Origin: CAVYGN01 sp963796325
GTDB taxonomy: Bacteria > Spirochaetota > Brevinematia > Brevinematales > JAOACQ01
NCBI GenBank assembly: GCA_963796325.1
Contig: CAWCLF010000001.1
Location: 1,798,001 to 1,862,000, forward strand
Direction: 5' to 3'
Length of the DNA stretch: 64,000 bases
Shown here: positions 1 through 9,254 of the stretch, in pieces
How positions within the stretch are numbered: position 1 is the first letter of the stretch
Layout: each line of letters opens with the position of its first letter
The notes under the pieces: model-generated
What the model saw: the letters and a program-made list of their open reading frames with translations, nothing else
Database searches by the model: none
Told to the model about the DNA's origin: nothing
Translations under genes and position numbers: made by a program

Positions 1-1
1 T

Positions 2-457
2 CTGAGAATCGTGATTGATCCGGATGGAAGGACCCCCGATTCTTCACATGTCTTAAATGATGAAGGCAAAACCCTATTTATCCTCGGTAAAGGATCCGGA
101 AAAGGGTTTATGGAAAAATGCCTCCATTTTCATAAGGAATATGCGGAATTTGAATTATTGGACCCTGATGAAAAAGGGCGCGGCAGAATTGATTTAAGGG
201 ATTTGATGAAATTTCTTGGTCGGGAAAAGGGAATTGAGTCTGTTATGATCGAAGGCGGGAGCAGGATTTATTATAATGCGCTTAAAGACGGCATTATAGA
301 CAAGATTATGCTGTTCATCGCTCCGAAAGTCCTGGGCGGAAATGGAATGCCGTTTTTTAACGGGTTTAACGACCTGCCGGTAAATGAAGCGCTAAATGTA
401 AAGGATTTTTCTACCGAAAATATAGGTATGGATATATTGGTTCAGGGCTATTTATAA
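2..457 (+). CDS. ribD: RibD-type riboflavin reductase domain, 5' end cut by window edge
   Basis: The reading frame is open from the first bases of the window, so the gene starts upstream and only about 151 codons are visible. The visible part matches the C-terminal reductase half of RibD (5-amino-6-(5-phosphoribosylamino)uracil reductase, riboflavin pathway). It has an 'IDPDGRTP' opening strand, the 'VMIEGGSRIYYNAL' segment that corresponds to the family's EGG motif, and 'IDKIMLFIAPKVLGG' near the end. The deaminase half cannot be seen, so a stand-alone RibD_C reductase is also possible. The next gene starts 4 bases after the stop, which suggests an operon. Confidence 0.75.
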   Translation: MRIVIDPDGRTPDSSHVLNDEGKTLFILGKGSGKGFMEKCLHFHKEYAEFELLDPDEKGRGRIDLRDLMKFLGREKGIESVMIEGGSRIYYNALKDGIIDKIMLFIAPKVLGGNGMPFFNGFNDLPVNEALNVKDFSTENIGMDILVQGYL

Positions 458-461
458 TAAT

Positions 462-1547
462 ATGGAAGCATTGCAGAAGAAGGAACTTTTTTACAGCGCC
501 AAAGAATCCTTCAATAAAATGAATTTTGACGAATCGTTGGAACTTTTTTTAAAATCCTACAAGGAAGAAAAGTGCGATAAAAGCCTTGAATATCTTATTT
601 ATCTTTTCCTGTTAAAATCCAATTATAAAGAACTTTCTCATATTTTCCAATCCAGCGTAAAACCTGCCGGGTTTGCTCTCTATTCGCTTTACTGGTATAA
701 ATTCATGACCGGCGATCTTGATGAACTTTCAGATATCTTATATAAAATGCTTGCTGAAAATAATTATTTTCTCAGGGTATTTGCCATAAAGGAACTTCAC
801 AGGCTAAAAAAAATCGAAGACCCTCGGCAGGTCATCAAACAGAAAATAAAATTTTTCGGTCTGTCATATGAGCTTCCGATCGAAGAGCAGAGAGCTTCTT
901 TTTATATGGATTTTATGTACCAGAGATACCATCTTTCAATTATCCAGGGCAAAACGATGCTCAAGGAATACCCGTCAATAGGGGATGTTTATATAGATTT
1001 TATTGAAATTTGTGAAAAGTCGGGCAACGCTTCCTTTATAAAGGATATAATAAATCATGAAAGTTTCGTTAAACTCGCTGCAACCGACCACAGGCTTCTG
1101 TATGTGCAGTCCAGGGAACTCTACAAGATGGGAAGACTTGACGAATCGAAAGATCTCCTTGACAAGCTGATAGGATACTTCAGGCATAACCCGATTTTTC
1201 ATTATAACCAGGCTAATATTTATTCGGCAAAAGGGAAACTGCTAAAGGCCGCGGATTCATATGAAGAAGCGATATCCCTGGCGCCCCTGTTTGAAAGGGC
1301 TTATTTTAATTTAGGATGCATTTATTTTCAATTGAGGGAACTCGGCAGGGCGATGAAAAGTTTCGAAGAGGCGGTAAGAATATCGAAAAAACCTGACGCT
1401 CTCTACAACCTGTCGATATGCCTTATTGAGAAAAAGGAACTGCAGGACGCTTATTATTATCTTAATAAAATACCCAACTGGTATACTCCCAAATGTCCCC
1501 CCAGCTCAATCAAGGAACAGATAAAAGAACTTGTTGTATTTACTTGA
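462..1547 (+). CDS. TPR-repeat protein, function unknown
   Basis: 361 residues, mostly helical. The C-terminal third (residues about 245-345) has at least two clear tetratricopeptide repeats, e.g. 'HYNQANIYSAKGKLLKAADS' followed by 'AYFNLGCIYFQLRELGRAMK'. The N-terminal part has weaker helical hairpins of the same kind, so the whole chain may be a TPR superhelix. No signal peptide or catalytic motif is visible, which points to a cytoplasmic scaffold or adaptor. It begins 4 bases after the ribD stop and is probably translationally coupled, but nothing ties it to riboflavin synthesis. The AT-rich 140 bases after it hold no gene. Confidence 0.8.
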   Translation: MEALQKKELFYSAKESFNKMNFDESLELFLKSYKEEKCDKSLEYLIYLFLLKSNYKELSHIFQSSVKPAGFALYSLYWYKFMTGDLDELSDILYKMLAENNYFLRVFAIKELHRLKKIEDPRQVIKQKIKFFGLSYELPIEEQRASFYMDFMYQRYHLSIIQGKTMLKEYPSIGDVYIDFIEICEKSGNASFIKDIINHESFVKLAATDHRLLYVQSRELYKMGRLDESKDLLDKLIGYFRHNPIFHYNQANIYSAKGKLLKAADSYEEAISLAPLFERAYFNLGCIYFQLRELGRAMKSFEEAVRISKKPDALYNLSICLIEKKELQDAYYYLNKIPNWYTPKCPPSSIKEQIKELVVFT

Positions 1548-1687
1548 TCTATCCCTGCTTTGTTAAACCTCAAATTAATCTTCCGCACTTAAAAAATAAA
1601 GCATCATAGTAAGGAAACTTTGACTTTATAAAATGAGAAATCTATACTAAAAGTTAGTCTTTTCGGAAGACAAAAGATAGCTATAAC

Positions 1688-2930
1688 ATGGGAAGTAAAA
1701 TGAAGTTTTGTTTAGCAACAAATTTTGATCCCGAGTTGATTGATGCTGTTAATAAATATGATTCTGATAAATCCATTACCGAGATTTTTGGAAAACTCGC
1801 AAAAGATATTATTGGAGGAGGAAGGCATTCCTTTGTTTTACCGAAAATATCATGGAAGGATCTGGCAAATTATGTATCTTTATGTCATAAAAATAAATTA
1901 AAATTTAATTATCTTATGAATGCATTGTGTACATCCAACATGGAATATGAAAATACGGACAAAGAAAAATATTAAAATTAATGGATAAACTGGCTGATAT
2001 TGGTGTGGATGCTGTTACTGTTAATTCGGTTTATCTCTGTGAAATGATAAAAAAAATTATCCCCAATTAAAAATAAGTATAGGTAATTATACCCGCATTG
2101 CGGATCTGGAACATATCAGGCGCTGGATAAACAATGGAGCAGACGAATTACAACTGGTGCCGTCTCTTAATAGGAATTTTGATTTATTGGAAAAGATACT
2201 TTTATATACCAGGAATTTTAATGTTAAAGTCAGGCTTATTGCGAACAATCTCTGTCTTCGAAATTGCAATATGGAAACAAACCATGCAACAATGATGTCT
2301 CATACCACTAAAAAGGGAGAAAAAACTAAAGCAATTTTTGATTATTGCGTCTTTATGTGTACATTTGAAAAATTGAAAAACCCTGTAAACTTAATAATCT
2401 CTGAATGGATTAGACCTGAAGATATCTGCTATTATGAAGGAATTTGCGAAAAAACTGGAAATAATAATCTGTCAATAAAACTTGTTGATAGAACAAAGAA
2501 TACTGATTTCTTAAAAAAGGTTGTCAAAGCCTATATGACAAGAAGTTATGATGGAAATTTACTGGATATTTTAAACCTGCAGTCAAATGAACAAATCGGG
2601 CATGTTGCTAAATTTACAATAGCAGGAAGAGCAATAATGGATAGATATAATTTCAAGGAAATCACAAATTATATTAATTTCTTTAACTTGCCTGAGATAA
2701 CAATTGATAACAGAAAACCGGATAATTTTATTGATAAATTTTTAGGGGATTATCCTTGCGGGTCTCAACTTTGTAATCTTGGCGATAATACGGATAGTCG
2801 GCATACATGTTCATATTGTAAGGCATATGCAGACAAGGCAATATCTTATTCGAAAAAAGAAGTTAATGAACATCTGGATAAAGCAAAGATCTTATATGAG
2901 GATTTGTATAATGGGAATATTTTTAATTAG
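1688..2930 (+). pseudogene. Peptidase U32 family protein, broken by two single-base frameshifts
   Basis: Three frames together spell one continuous U32-family protein: 1688-1969 (frame beginning MGSKMKFCLATNFDPELIDA), about 1969-2056 (KLMDKLADIGVDAVTVNSVY), then about 2056-2930. Adding one A to the A5 run at 1965-1969 and one A to the A8 run at 2049-2056 restores a 414-residue protein with no internal stop, reading '...KEKILKLMDKLADIGVD...' and '...KKNYPQLKISIGNYTRIADL...' at the joins. Family landmarks are 'ELQLVPSLNRNF', four cysteines (CLRNC and CVFMC) that resemble the Fe-S ligands of UbiU/UbiV-like U32 proteins, and 'SEWIRPEDICYYE'. The second ATG at 1700 has a better-placed GGAAG and may be the true start. 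It could be a pseudogene, an assembly error, or a gene read by slippage. The precise substrate is unknown. Confidence 0.8.
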
Positions 2931-2965
2931 CAGCTTCCGTACAAAGTATTGATCTTGAATTGAAT

Positions 2966-3727
2966 ATGAAATTCTGCATACTTTCCAGCGGAAGCGAAAA
3001 AAACTGTTTTTATATCGAATCCGGCAGTTCTTCAATTCTTATCGATATGGGTATATCGTTAAAGGCCCTGCTTGATCATCTATCGATTTTAAATATCGAT
3101 TTTCCTGCGATTAAGGCCCTTTTTATCACTCATGAACATACAGACCATATCAGAGGCTTGAGGACCTTTGTTAAATCGGCGGATAAACCTGTATTTATTA
3201 ATTCCCAGAGCAGGCTTTTCCTGGATTTCAATATGACGGCATTTAAGGAACTTCTTCATGATAATCCGGTAAAGATAGGAGGAATGATTGTAACTCCTGT
3301 CAGGCTGAGCCATGATGCCGCAAATACTTTCGGTTTCAGGATAGCTGACGATTCGGCGGATATTTTTTTGGCGAGCGATATTGGAAAATTTGACGAAGTT
3401 ACTATTTCATATGCGCGAGGCTGCTCCGCAATTGCCATAGAGTCTAATCATGACAGGGAAATGCTTAGGAAGTCATATTACCCTGAAAAATTAAAAAAAA
3501 GGATATCGGGCGGGAGCGGCCACCTTTCAAACGACCAGGCGGCTGAATTTATTGAGCTTACAGCTTCCGACAGGACGAAAAACGTATTTTTTCTTCATAT
3601 CAGCGAAAATAACAATTCGCCTGTTATCATTAATGAAATCATAAAAAACAGGCTTGGAAGGAAATTTCCCAATATTGCATTTCATATATCGGACAGGGAT
3701 TCGCCGTCACGGCTTATCGAGATTTAA
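2966..3727 (+). CDS. MBL-fold metallo-hydrolase (WalJ/YycJ-like)
   Basis: About 253 residues. The N-terminus reads 'MKFCILSSGSEKNCFYIES', like the SSGSxGN opening of WalJ/YycJ proteins. The metal-binding motif THEHTDH is at about residues 53-59 and further metal ligands (LSHDA, about 112; ASDIG, about 135) follow. This family has exonuclease or cell-wall-linked roles in Bacillus relatives; in diderms the role is undefined. An in-frame TTG lies 6 bases upstream (2960), but the ATG at 2966 matches the family start. No good ribosome binding site is visible. It follows the broken U32 gene by 35 bases. Confidence 0.85.
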   Translation: MKFCILSSGSEKNCFYIESGSSSILIDMGISLKALLDHLSILNIDFPAIKALFITHEHTDHIRGLRTFVKSADKPVFINSQSRLFLDFNMTAFKELLHDNPVKIGGMIVTPVRLSHDAANTFGFRIADDSADIFLASDIGKFDEVTISYARGCSAIAIESNHDREMLRKSYYPEKLKKRISGGSGHLSNDQAAEFIELTASDRTKNVFFLHISENNNSPVIINEIIKNRLGRKFPNIAFHISDRDSPSRLIEI

Positions 3728-3809
3728 CTCCGCCGGGTATAAAGACAAACGTCGTTTATTCCGATAGATTTTACTGTACGCGTTAAAACACTTCCCTTTC
3801 GGAGTTCTT

Positions 3810-4736
3810 ATGAGATATCAAAAATTCCTGGCGGTCGTGATAGGGTTCTTTTTATCATCAGCGCCTTTTATTCATGGAGAACTTCAGGTCGGTCTTCAAT
3901 TCTACAGGGAAACATACAGGCTCAATGAGCCGATCCCTGTTCAGATCAACGTAATCAACAATTCATCCTCTCCAGTGAAGTTTTACGTATCTCCGCTGAT
4001 ATACGAATCCTTTTTCTTTAATATGAAAACCCCTAAAAACGAGGACATCTCTCTTCTTGACGCTTTCCAGGTCGAGATAAAAAACAATTCGTCTTCAAGC
4101 GGTGATTTTCGTGAAATAATACTGATGCCTCAGGAACAATTTTCAAGAATCATAGATATTACAAAATGGTTCGATATAAATGAATCCGGATATTATTATA
4201 TCAACGGGGTATTTTATCCGAATCCGGACAAAAAAACCGACTTGATAGAGTCATTTAATTACAAGATTTTCATCAAGCCTCCCCTTGCCGTTGAAAAAGA
4301 GATATCGGGAGAAGAAGAGGAGCGGAAGGCGGAATTTGAAAATATTAAAAAACTTCCGCCGTACGATGTCATTGACGATCTGCTCGATGCCAAAATGAAA
4401 AAGGATTGGGACCGTTTCCTTGTACATATTGATGCAGACCGGCTTATAAAATCATTCGCAGATTATTACAATGCTTACCAGAATGCAAGGAGCGGCACTT
4501 ATCAGCTTCAGGTCATCGATGATTTCAAAAAATATCTGACTGTTTACTGGCAGGACAGGATTTTGAGCTACAAGATCCTGGAAAGCCATATAAAGGAAAA
4601 TGACGCTACCGTGATCGTTGAAGTTGATTTCAAGGTTAAACTTTTAACTTATACCCTGAGATATACTTTCAGCCTTTATAAAAATCATCTTAATCAATGG
4701 CTGGTCTACGATTATTCGGCGCTGAAAGTCAAATAA
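3810..4736 (+). CDS. Secreted protein of unknown function
   Basis: 308 residues with a signal peptide: 'MRYQ' then a hydrophobic core (FLAVVIGFFLSSAPFIHG) and likely cleavage near residue 23. The next 120 residues look like an immunoglobulin-like beta domain ('YRLNEPIPVQINVINNSSSP', '...GYYYINGVFYPN...'). The C-terminal part (about 185-308) resembles an NTF2/SnoaL-like 'nuclear transport factor' fold by pattern ('YQNARSGTYQLQVIDDFKKY', '...VIVEVDFKVK...'). I do not recognise a named family. A GGAG precedes the start. The gene ends 14 bases before folP, so the two are probably co-transcribed. Confidence 0.75.
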   Translation: MRYQKFLAVVIGFFLSSAPFIHGELQVGLQFYRETYRLNEPIPVQINVINNSSSPVKFYVSPLIYESFFFNMKTPKNEDISLLDAFQVEIKNNSSSSGDFREIILMPQEQFSRIIDITKWFDINESGYYYINGVFYPNPDKKTDLIESFNYKIFIKPPLAVEKEISGEEEERKAEFENIKKLPPYDVIDDLLDAKMKKDWDRFLVHIDADRLIKSFADYYNAYQNARSGTYQLQVIDDFKKYLTVYWQDRILSYKILESHIKENDATVIVEVDFKVKLLTYTLRYTFSLYKNHLNQWLVYDYSALKVK

Positions 4737-4750
4737 TCCGGGGGCGTACG

Positions 4751-5944
4751 ATGACCTTTTATCCCCTGTTCGGAAATAATAACGATTTGCAGGGAGAACT
4801 TCGCAAAATCGGCTGCGACGAGAAAGCCGTATCTATCCTGAATAAAAAATTCAATATTTTACCCGTAAAAATCATAGGGATGAAAACCAGCCTGGCAAAT
4901 ATCGTCAAGCAGGAGATGATATCATGCAAGGGAGATGCCGTAGTCAATGAAAAAACAGTTTCATGCGCTGTTGAAAAGACCGATGTCCTTCTTTTAGGAA
5001 CCGAATCGATATACAATAATTTTTTCAGAAAGATGGAATTTCAAAACTCGCCGTCGCTTTATGAACTTTCAAAACAGCTAAAAAAAATGATAGAAAACTA
5101 TCATAACAGGATTCCCGTTCAAATAAAAAAAAGAAACGATTTAATTAAATATTCAAAACCTGTAATAATGGGGATCCTGAATATTACAGAAGATTCCTTT
5201 TATGACGGTGGAAAGTATTTAGAAAGGGATAAAGCGCTTAAACACTGCGAAGAATTGATAGCCGAGGGCGCCGATATAATCGATATCGGAGGTGAATCGA
5301 CGAGGCCCGGCTCAATTCCAGTCCCTCCCGATGCAGAAAAGGAAAGAGTGATCCCTGTAATTGAAGAAATTTCAAAAAAACTTAATGCAGTAATATCGGT
5401 TGATACAAGTAAAGCCGAAGTGGCCGAAGAAGCTTTGAAGGCCGGAGCCTCTATAATAAACGATATTAGCGGAATGCGTTTCGATGAAAAAATGCCCGGG
5501 ATAGTAAAAAAATACGGAGCGGCAGTCGTAATCATGCACATGAAAGGTACTCCGAAGGATATGCAGAAAAATCCGGTTTATGAGGATGTTATAAGAGAAC
5601 TTGTTGAATATTTTGACGAGAGGACGGCTTTTGCGGCAGATAAAGGCATACCTGCCGAGAATATCATTATTGATCCGGGCATAGGATTCGGAAAGAGGCT
5701 TGAGGACAATATAAGCATTTTGAAAAATCTGACGACTTTCAGAAAATACGGGCTGCCTGTTTTAATAGGAGCTTCAAGAAAATCTTTTATCGGATCGATC
5801 CTCGGTAATTTACCCCCTTCCGAAAGGCTCTTCGGCACTCTTGGCGTACATGCGGCGTCTTTTATGAGGGGAGCGGACATTGTAAGGGTTCATGATGTGA
5901 AAGAACACAGGGAAATGCTGAATTTACTCGATTATATTAAGTAA
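4751..5944 (+). CDS. folP: Dihydropteroate synthase with N-terminal extension
   Basis: Makes 7,8-dihydropteroate from pterin pyrophosphate and p-aminobenzoate in folate synthesis. The C-terminal 260 residues carry all DHPS signatures: 'MGILNITEDSFYDGG', 'DIIDIGGESTRPGS', 'SVDTSKAEVAEEALKAGA', 'NDISGM', 'IIDPGIGFGK', 'IGASRKSFIG' and a closing 'RVHDV'. About 140 extra residues precede the domain ('DVLLLGTESIYNNFF', '...YELSKQLKKMIENY...'). From memory this arrangement occurs in other long bacterial DHPS proteins of about 400 residues. I chose the ATG at 4751 because GGGGG lies just upstream and an earlier in-frame start would overlap the preceding gene. Confidence 0.93.
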   Translation: MTFYPLFGNNNDLQGELRKIGCDEKAVSILNKKFNILPVKIIGMKTSLANIVKQEMISCKGDAVVNEKTVSCAVEKTDVLLLGTESIYNNFFRKMEFQNSPSLYELSKQLKKMIENYHNRIPVQIKKRNDLIKYSKPVIMGILNITEDSFYDGGKYLERDKALKHCEELIAEGADIIDIGGESTRPGSIPVPPDAEKERVIPVIEEISKKLNAVISVDTSKAEVAEEALKAGASIINDISGMRFDEKMPGIVKKYGAAVVIMHMKGTPKDMQKNPVYEDVIRELVEYFDERTAFAADKGIPAENIIIDPGIGFGKRLEDNISILKNLTTFRKYGLPVLIGASRKSFIGSILGNLPPSERLFGTLGVHAASFMRGADIVRVHDVKEHREMLNLLDYIK

Positions 5945-5982
5945 AATATGCCGGCTGACGACAAATATACTATGAGGTTGAA

Positions 5983-7095
5983 ATGAGGGATTATAAAAAC
6001 ATCTTTCAGAACAGGTATAAAAAACTTGAAAGGGAAATCAGCAACAGCTTCAGGATAATAAATAATTTCGAATATAAAAATGGAAAAACTAAATTTTTAT
6101 CAAATTTAAAAAGGCTCTTAAGGAAACCTATTATCATAACGCTTATCGTCGCTGCTGCCGCAGTTCCGATATTATTATTTTCAGTTATTCATTTTTCAGG
6201 CGGAAAATCTGTTCATTCTTATGAAAGTTCCTTTTTCGGAATGATGAAAATTCAGGAAGAGCTTGATTCCATGGTGAATATAAATGCGGCCGGCGGCAAT
6301 GAGATAAAGATCAACGATACCAATAACAGCGAACTTAAATTCTTCTTTTACAAGATCAAACAGGGGGAATCGCTTTATACAATTTCTAAAAAATTAGGCG
6401 TATCGATGGATACGCTTATCAGCCTGAACAGCATCGAGAATGCCCACAGCCTGGGCAGCGGTAAAAGGATCATCATACCGAATCTGCAGGGGATTATTTA
6501 TTGTGTAAAAAAGGGCGATACGCTCGAAAGCATCGCTTCCAGATACAAGATTTCAACGGAAGATATCAAAGATGCCAATGATATAGGCGGTGAAGAGATA
6601 ACGGAAGGTGTACTGACCGAAGGTACGGTTTTGTTCCTTCCCGGTGCGACGCTCACGGAAGCCGAGAGGGCCAAGGCTCTGGGTTATTGGTTCATGAAGC
6701 CGCTTCATGGCCTCTTTACTTCGATTTTTGGCATAAGGAAGGACCCTTTCACAGGAGAAGCGGGCTACCATCCCGGAATTGATATTTCAGCGCCGTACGG
6801 ATCGATAGTAAAGGCATCGAAAGAGGGGCTGGTGGTTTTCACAGGCTGGTATGGAGGCTACGGCAAATGTATCATAATAAAGCACCAATTCGGCTATGAA
6901 ACGCTCTATGGCCACCTGTCGCAAATAATGATCAACAACAATACCTGGGTTAAAGAAGGCCAGGTAATAGGCCGTGTCGGAACAACCGGCCGGTCGACAG
7001 GTCCGCACCTTCATTTCGAGGTCAGGAAATTCGGTAGACCTACGAATCCGGTCAGAATATCCGGGCTTGCTAAAGGCCCGGGCCAGTGGTACTGA
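5983..7095 (+). CDS. Membrane-anchored LysM / M23 metallopeptidase
   Basis: 370 residues. A cytoplasmic N-terminus of about 50 basic residues is followed by one transmembrane segment (about 51-70, 'PIIITLIVAAAAVPILLFSV'). Two LysM peptidoglycan-binding repeats follow (about 123-166 and 172-219), then a C-terminal M23 endopeptidase domain (about 240-360). The zinc ligands are visible: H..D in 'YHPGIDISAPYG' and HLH in 'TGRSTGPHLHFEV', plus the 'LYGHLS' histidine. It probably cleaves or shapes peptidoglycan cross-links in the periplasm. GAGG lies before the start. folP is 38 bases upstream and birA 6 bases downstream. Confidence 0.92.
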   Translation: MRDYKNIFQNRYKKLEREISNSFRIINNFEYKNGKTKFLSNLKRLLRKPIIITLIVAAAAVPILLFSVIHFSGGKSVHSYESSFFGMMKIQEELDSMVNINAAGGNEIKINDTNNSELKFFFYKIKQGESLYTISKKLGVSMDTLISLNSIENAHSLGSGKRIIIPNLQGIIYCVKKGDTLESIASRYKISTEDIKDANDIGGEEITEGVLTEGTVLFLPGATLTEAERAKALGYWFMKPLHGLFTSIFGIRKDPFTGEAGYHPGIDISAPYGSIVKASKEGLVVFTGWYGGYGKCIIIKHQFGYETLYGHLSQIMINNNTWVKEGQVIGRVGTTGRSTGPHLHFEVRKFGRPTNPVRISGLAKGPGQWY

Positions 7096-7101
7096 CAGGG
7101 C

Positions 7102-8055
7102 ATGGATAAAGTCTTGTCTCTTCTCATTCATCAAAAGGGCTTTGTTTCAGGGCAGGAAATAGCTCTTTTGGAAAACATTTCAAGGACCGCCATCTGGAAA
7201 CATATAAAAAAGGCCAGGGAAGAGGGTTTTATCATATCTTCATCTCCAAACAAAGGGTACAGGGTCGAAAAATTTCCGGATAACAGGATTGTTCCGGAAC
7301 TCATCGAATATTACTATAATGGTCCTCTTCCATATGAGATCGTTTATATTAATACTCTCTCATCGACCAACAGTTATGCCAAAGAACTCATACTTAAAGG
7401 AAAACAAAATAGTTTCATTGTCGTAACCGATGAGCAGAAAAAAGGAAGGGGAAGATACGAGCGGGTTTGGATTAGTGAAAAGGGCAGGGACCTGACATTT
7501 TCAATAGTTCTATCCACCGATATAAATATAAAGGAATTTTATAAGATGACAGTTGTAGCCGGCCTCGCAATAATGAAGGCCCTGACAGATACGGTCAGGC
7601 CCTATAATATTCCCGACCGTATCATGATTAAATGGCCCAACGATATCATGATCGGCGGAAAGAAGATATGCGGGATGCTTTCAGAAATGATCACCGAGGA
7701 ACAGAGAATAAACCATATCGTAATCGGGATAGGGATCAACGTCAATTCAAGCCCGCGGGCGGAAAAGGCCGTATCGCTCTATAATATCATTCATCGGGAA
7801 ACCGACAGGAATATGCTGATGTCTCTCATAATCAGGGTATTTAACAGCCTCGTCCTGGAACTGGGAAAAGGACATTACGGTGAGATTTTCAGAGAATGGA
7901 AATCCGGCCTGGGGTGGCTGGGGGAGACGGTGAGTTTTAACGATGGACAATCCCTGGTTAAAGGGATTTTAAAGGATATCGATGAAAACGGGGCTCTCGT
8001 TATCAAAACCGGGGAAGGCGAAAAAACATACTACAGCGGCGACCTTTTTATATGA
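7102..8055 (+). CDS. birA: Biotin operon repressor / biotin-protein ligase
   Basis: 317 residues in the bifunctional class II layout. An N-terminal winged helix (about 1-62, 'LISRTAIWKHIKKAREEGF'-like helix with 'NKGYRVE' wing) precedes the ligase domain. The biotinyl-AMP loop is 'KGRGRYERVW' and the catalytic core has 'MIKWPNDIMIGGKKICGML'. A small C-terminal SH3-like domain ends in 'YYSGDLFI'. It attaches biotin to carboxylase carriers and, with the DNA-binding domain, may repress biotin genes, none of which lie in this window. It starts 6 bases after the M23 gene. Confidence 0.92.
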   Translation: MDKVLSLLIHQKGFVSGQEIALLENISRTAIWKHIKKAREEGFIISSSPNKGYRVEKFPDNRIVPELIEYYYNGPLPYEIVYINTLSSTNSYAKELILKGKQNSFIVVTDEQKKGRGRYERVWISEKGRDLTFSIVLSTDINIKEFYKMTVVAGLAIMKALTDTVRPYNIPDRIMIKWPNDIMIGGKKICGMLSEMITEEQRINHIVIGIGINVNSSPRAEKAVSLYNIIHRETDRNMLMSLIIRVFNSLVLELGKGHYGEIFREWKSGLGWLGETVSFNDGQSLVKGILKDIDENGALVIKTGEGEKTYYSGDLFI

Positions 8056-8093
8056 TAAAACTCATGAAATATAATTTATAAAATGATATAATT

Positions 8094-8144
8094 TATAGGC
8101 ACTTCTAAAACCCACCCTTACGGGTGGGTGAGGCGGTGCCTATA
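8094..8144 (+). repeat. Palindromic repeat, copy 1 (GGGCACTTCTA family)
   Basis: A nested palindrome between birA and galE. The outer arms are TATAGGCAC (8094-8102) and GTGCCTATA (8136-8144). The inner stem is ACCCACCC-ttac-GGGTGGGT (8110-8129). A second short hairpin follows at 8152-8169 (TGTCCCC-gcta-GGGGGCA). The arm motif GGCACTTCTAAAA recurs at 43752-43782, 44336-44380 and 55202-55242, so this is a dispersed family and not only a local terminator. It could still end birA transcription, but there is no clear T-run. No transposase for it is seen. Confidence 0.8.
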
Positions 8145-8251
8145 GGGCTTATGTCCCCGCTAGGGGGCAATTATAAAGAAATTAGAATTACTAATTATCA
8201 ATGACAAAACTAGTTTTTAGAACTGCCCTTATCCTGAAAATTGGAGGTTAT

Positions 8252-9235
8252 ATGGCTATTCTTATCGCAGGAGGAGCCGGCTACATCGGCAGTCATGTCA
8301 GTAAGCTTATGAATAAAAGGGGATACGATGTCATAGTTTATGACAGTCTGGTTCATGGTTACCGGGAATTTGCGAAATGGGGTGAATTTGTACTCGGAAG
8401 CACCGGGGATCCGGATCAGCTTGACATCCTGTTTACTCATTATAAAATAGATGCTGTAATGCACTTTTGCGCATTCATAGAAGTCGGGGAGTCTGTAACG
8501 GATCCGGAAAAATATTATGTAAATAATCTCAAATATACAATAAACCTGCTTGAGGCGATGAATAGGTTTAAAGTAAATAAAATTATATTCTCCTCAACGG
8601 CAGCCGTTTATGGAATGCCCGAGAAAATTCCCATTGAGGAGGATGACAGGAAAATACCTATCAACCCTTACGGACGTACAAAATGGATGATAGAGAATAT
8701 CCTGGAGGATTATTCGGAAGCTTACGGCATTCAGAGCATCAGGTTCAGGTATTTTAACGCTGCAGGAGCCGATCCGGATAAGGAAATCGGTGAAGCTCAT
8801 GTTCCCGAATCGCATATCATTCCCCTGGTTCTTGACGCGGCTGCCGGACGCAGGGACAGCATCAAGGTTTTCGGCACCGATTATGAAACGAAAGACGGAA
8901 CATGCATAAGGGATTATATTCATGTGAACGATCTTGCCGATGCCCATATCAAAGGCGTGCAGTACCTCCTGGACGGAGGGAAGACCGATTATTTCAACCT
9001 GGGGTCCGGCGACGGTTTTTCTGTCCGGGAAGTCATAGAAACTGTCAAAAAGGTTACGGGCAAGGATTTCAGGATTGTCGAAACGCAAAGAAGGCCGGGA
9101 GATCCCGCTTATCTCATAGCAAAGAGCGATAAGGCCAGGCAGAAGCTGGACTGGAAAGTTGAATACGGATTGGATTCCATTATTGAAACGGCATGGAACT
9201 GGCACAAGATAAGGATAGGAAGAACCTTCAAATGA
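8252..9235 (+). CDS. galE: UDP-glucose 4-epimerase
   Basis: 327 residues of the extended short-chain dehydrogenase fold. 'ILIAGGAGYIGSHV' is the NAD-binding glycine motif; 'FSSTAAVYG' and 'NPYGRTK' carry the catalytic Ser/Thr and YxxxK; 'GTCIRDYIHVNDLADAH' is a GalE hallmark. It interconverts UDP-glucose and UDP-galactose for envelope sugars. I moved the start to 8252 because GGAGG sits 6 bases upstream and the family starts with the nucleotide-binding strand. aroB follows after 19 bases. Confidence 0.93.
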   Translation: MAILIAGGAGYIGSHVSKLMNKRGYDVIVYDSLVHGYREFAKWGEFVLGSTGDPDQLDILFTHYKIDAVMHFCAFIEVGESVTDPEKYYVNNLKYTINLLEAMNRFKVNKIIFSSTAAVYGMPEKIPIEEDDRKIPINPYGRTKWMIENILEDYSEAYGIQSIRFRYFNAAGADPDKEIGEAHVPESHIIPLVLDAAAGRRDSIKVFGTDYETKDGTCIRDYIHVNDLADAHIKGVQYLLDGGKTDYFNLGSGDGFSVREVIETVKKVTGKDFRIVETQRRPGDPAYLIAKSDKARQKLDWKVEYGLDSIIETAWNWHKIRIGRTFK

Positions 9236-9254
9236 TGCAAGAAAGAGGGGATTA

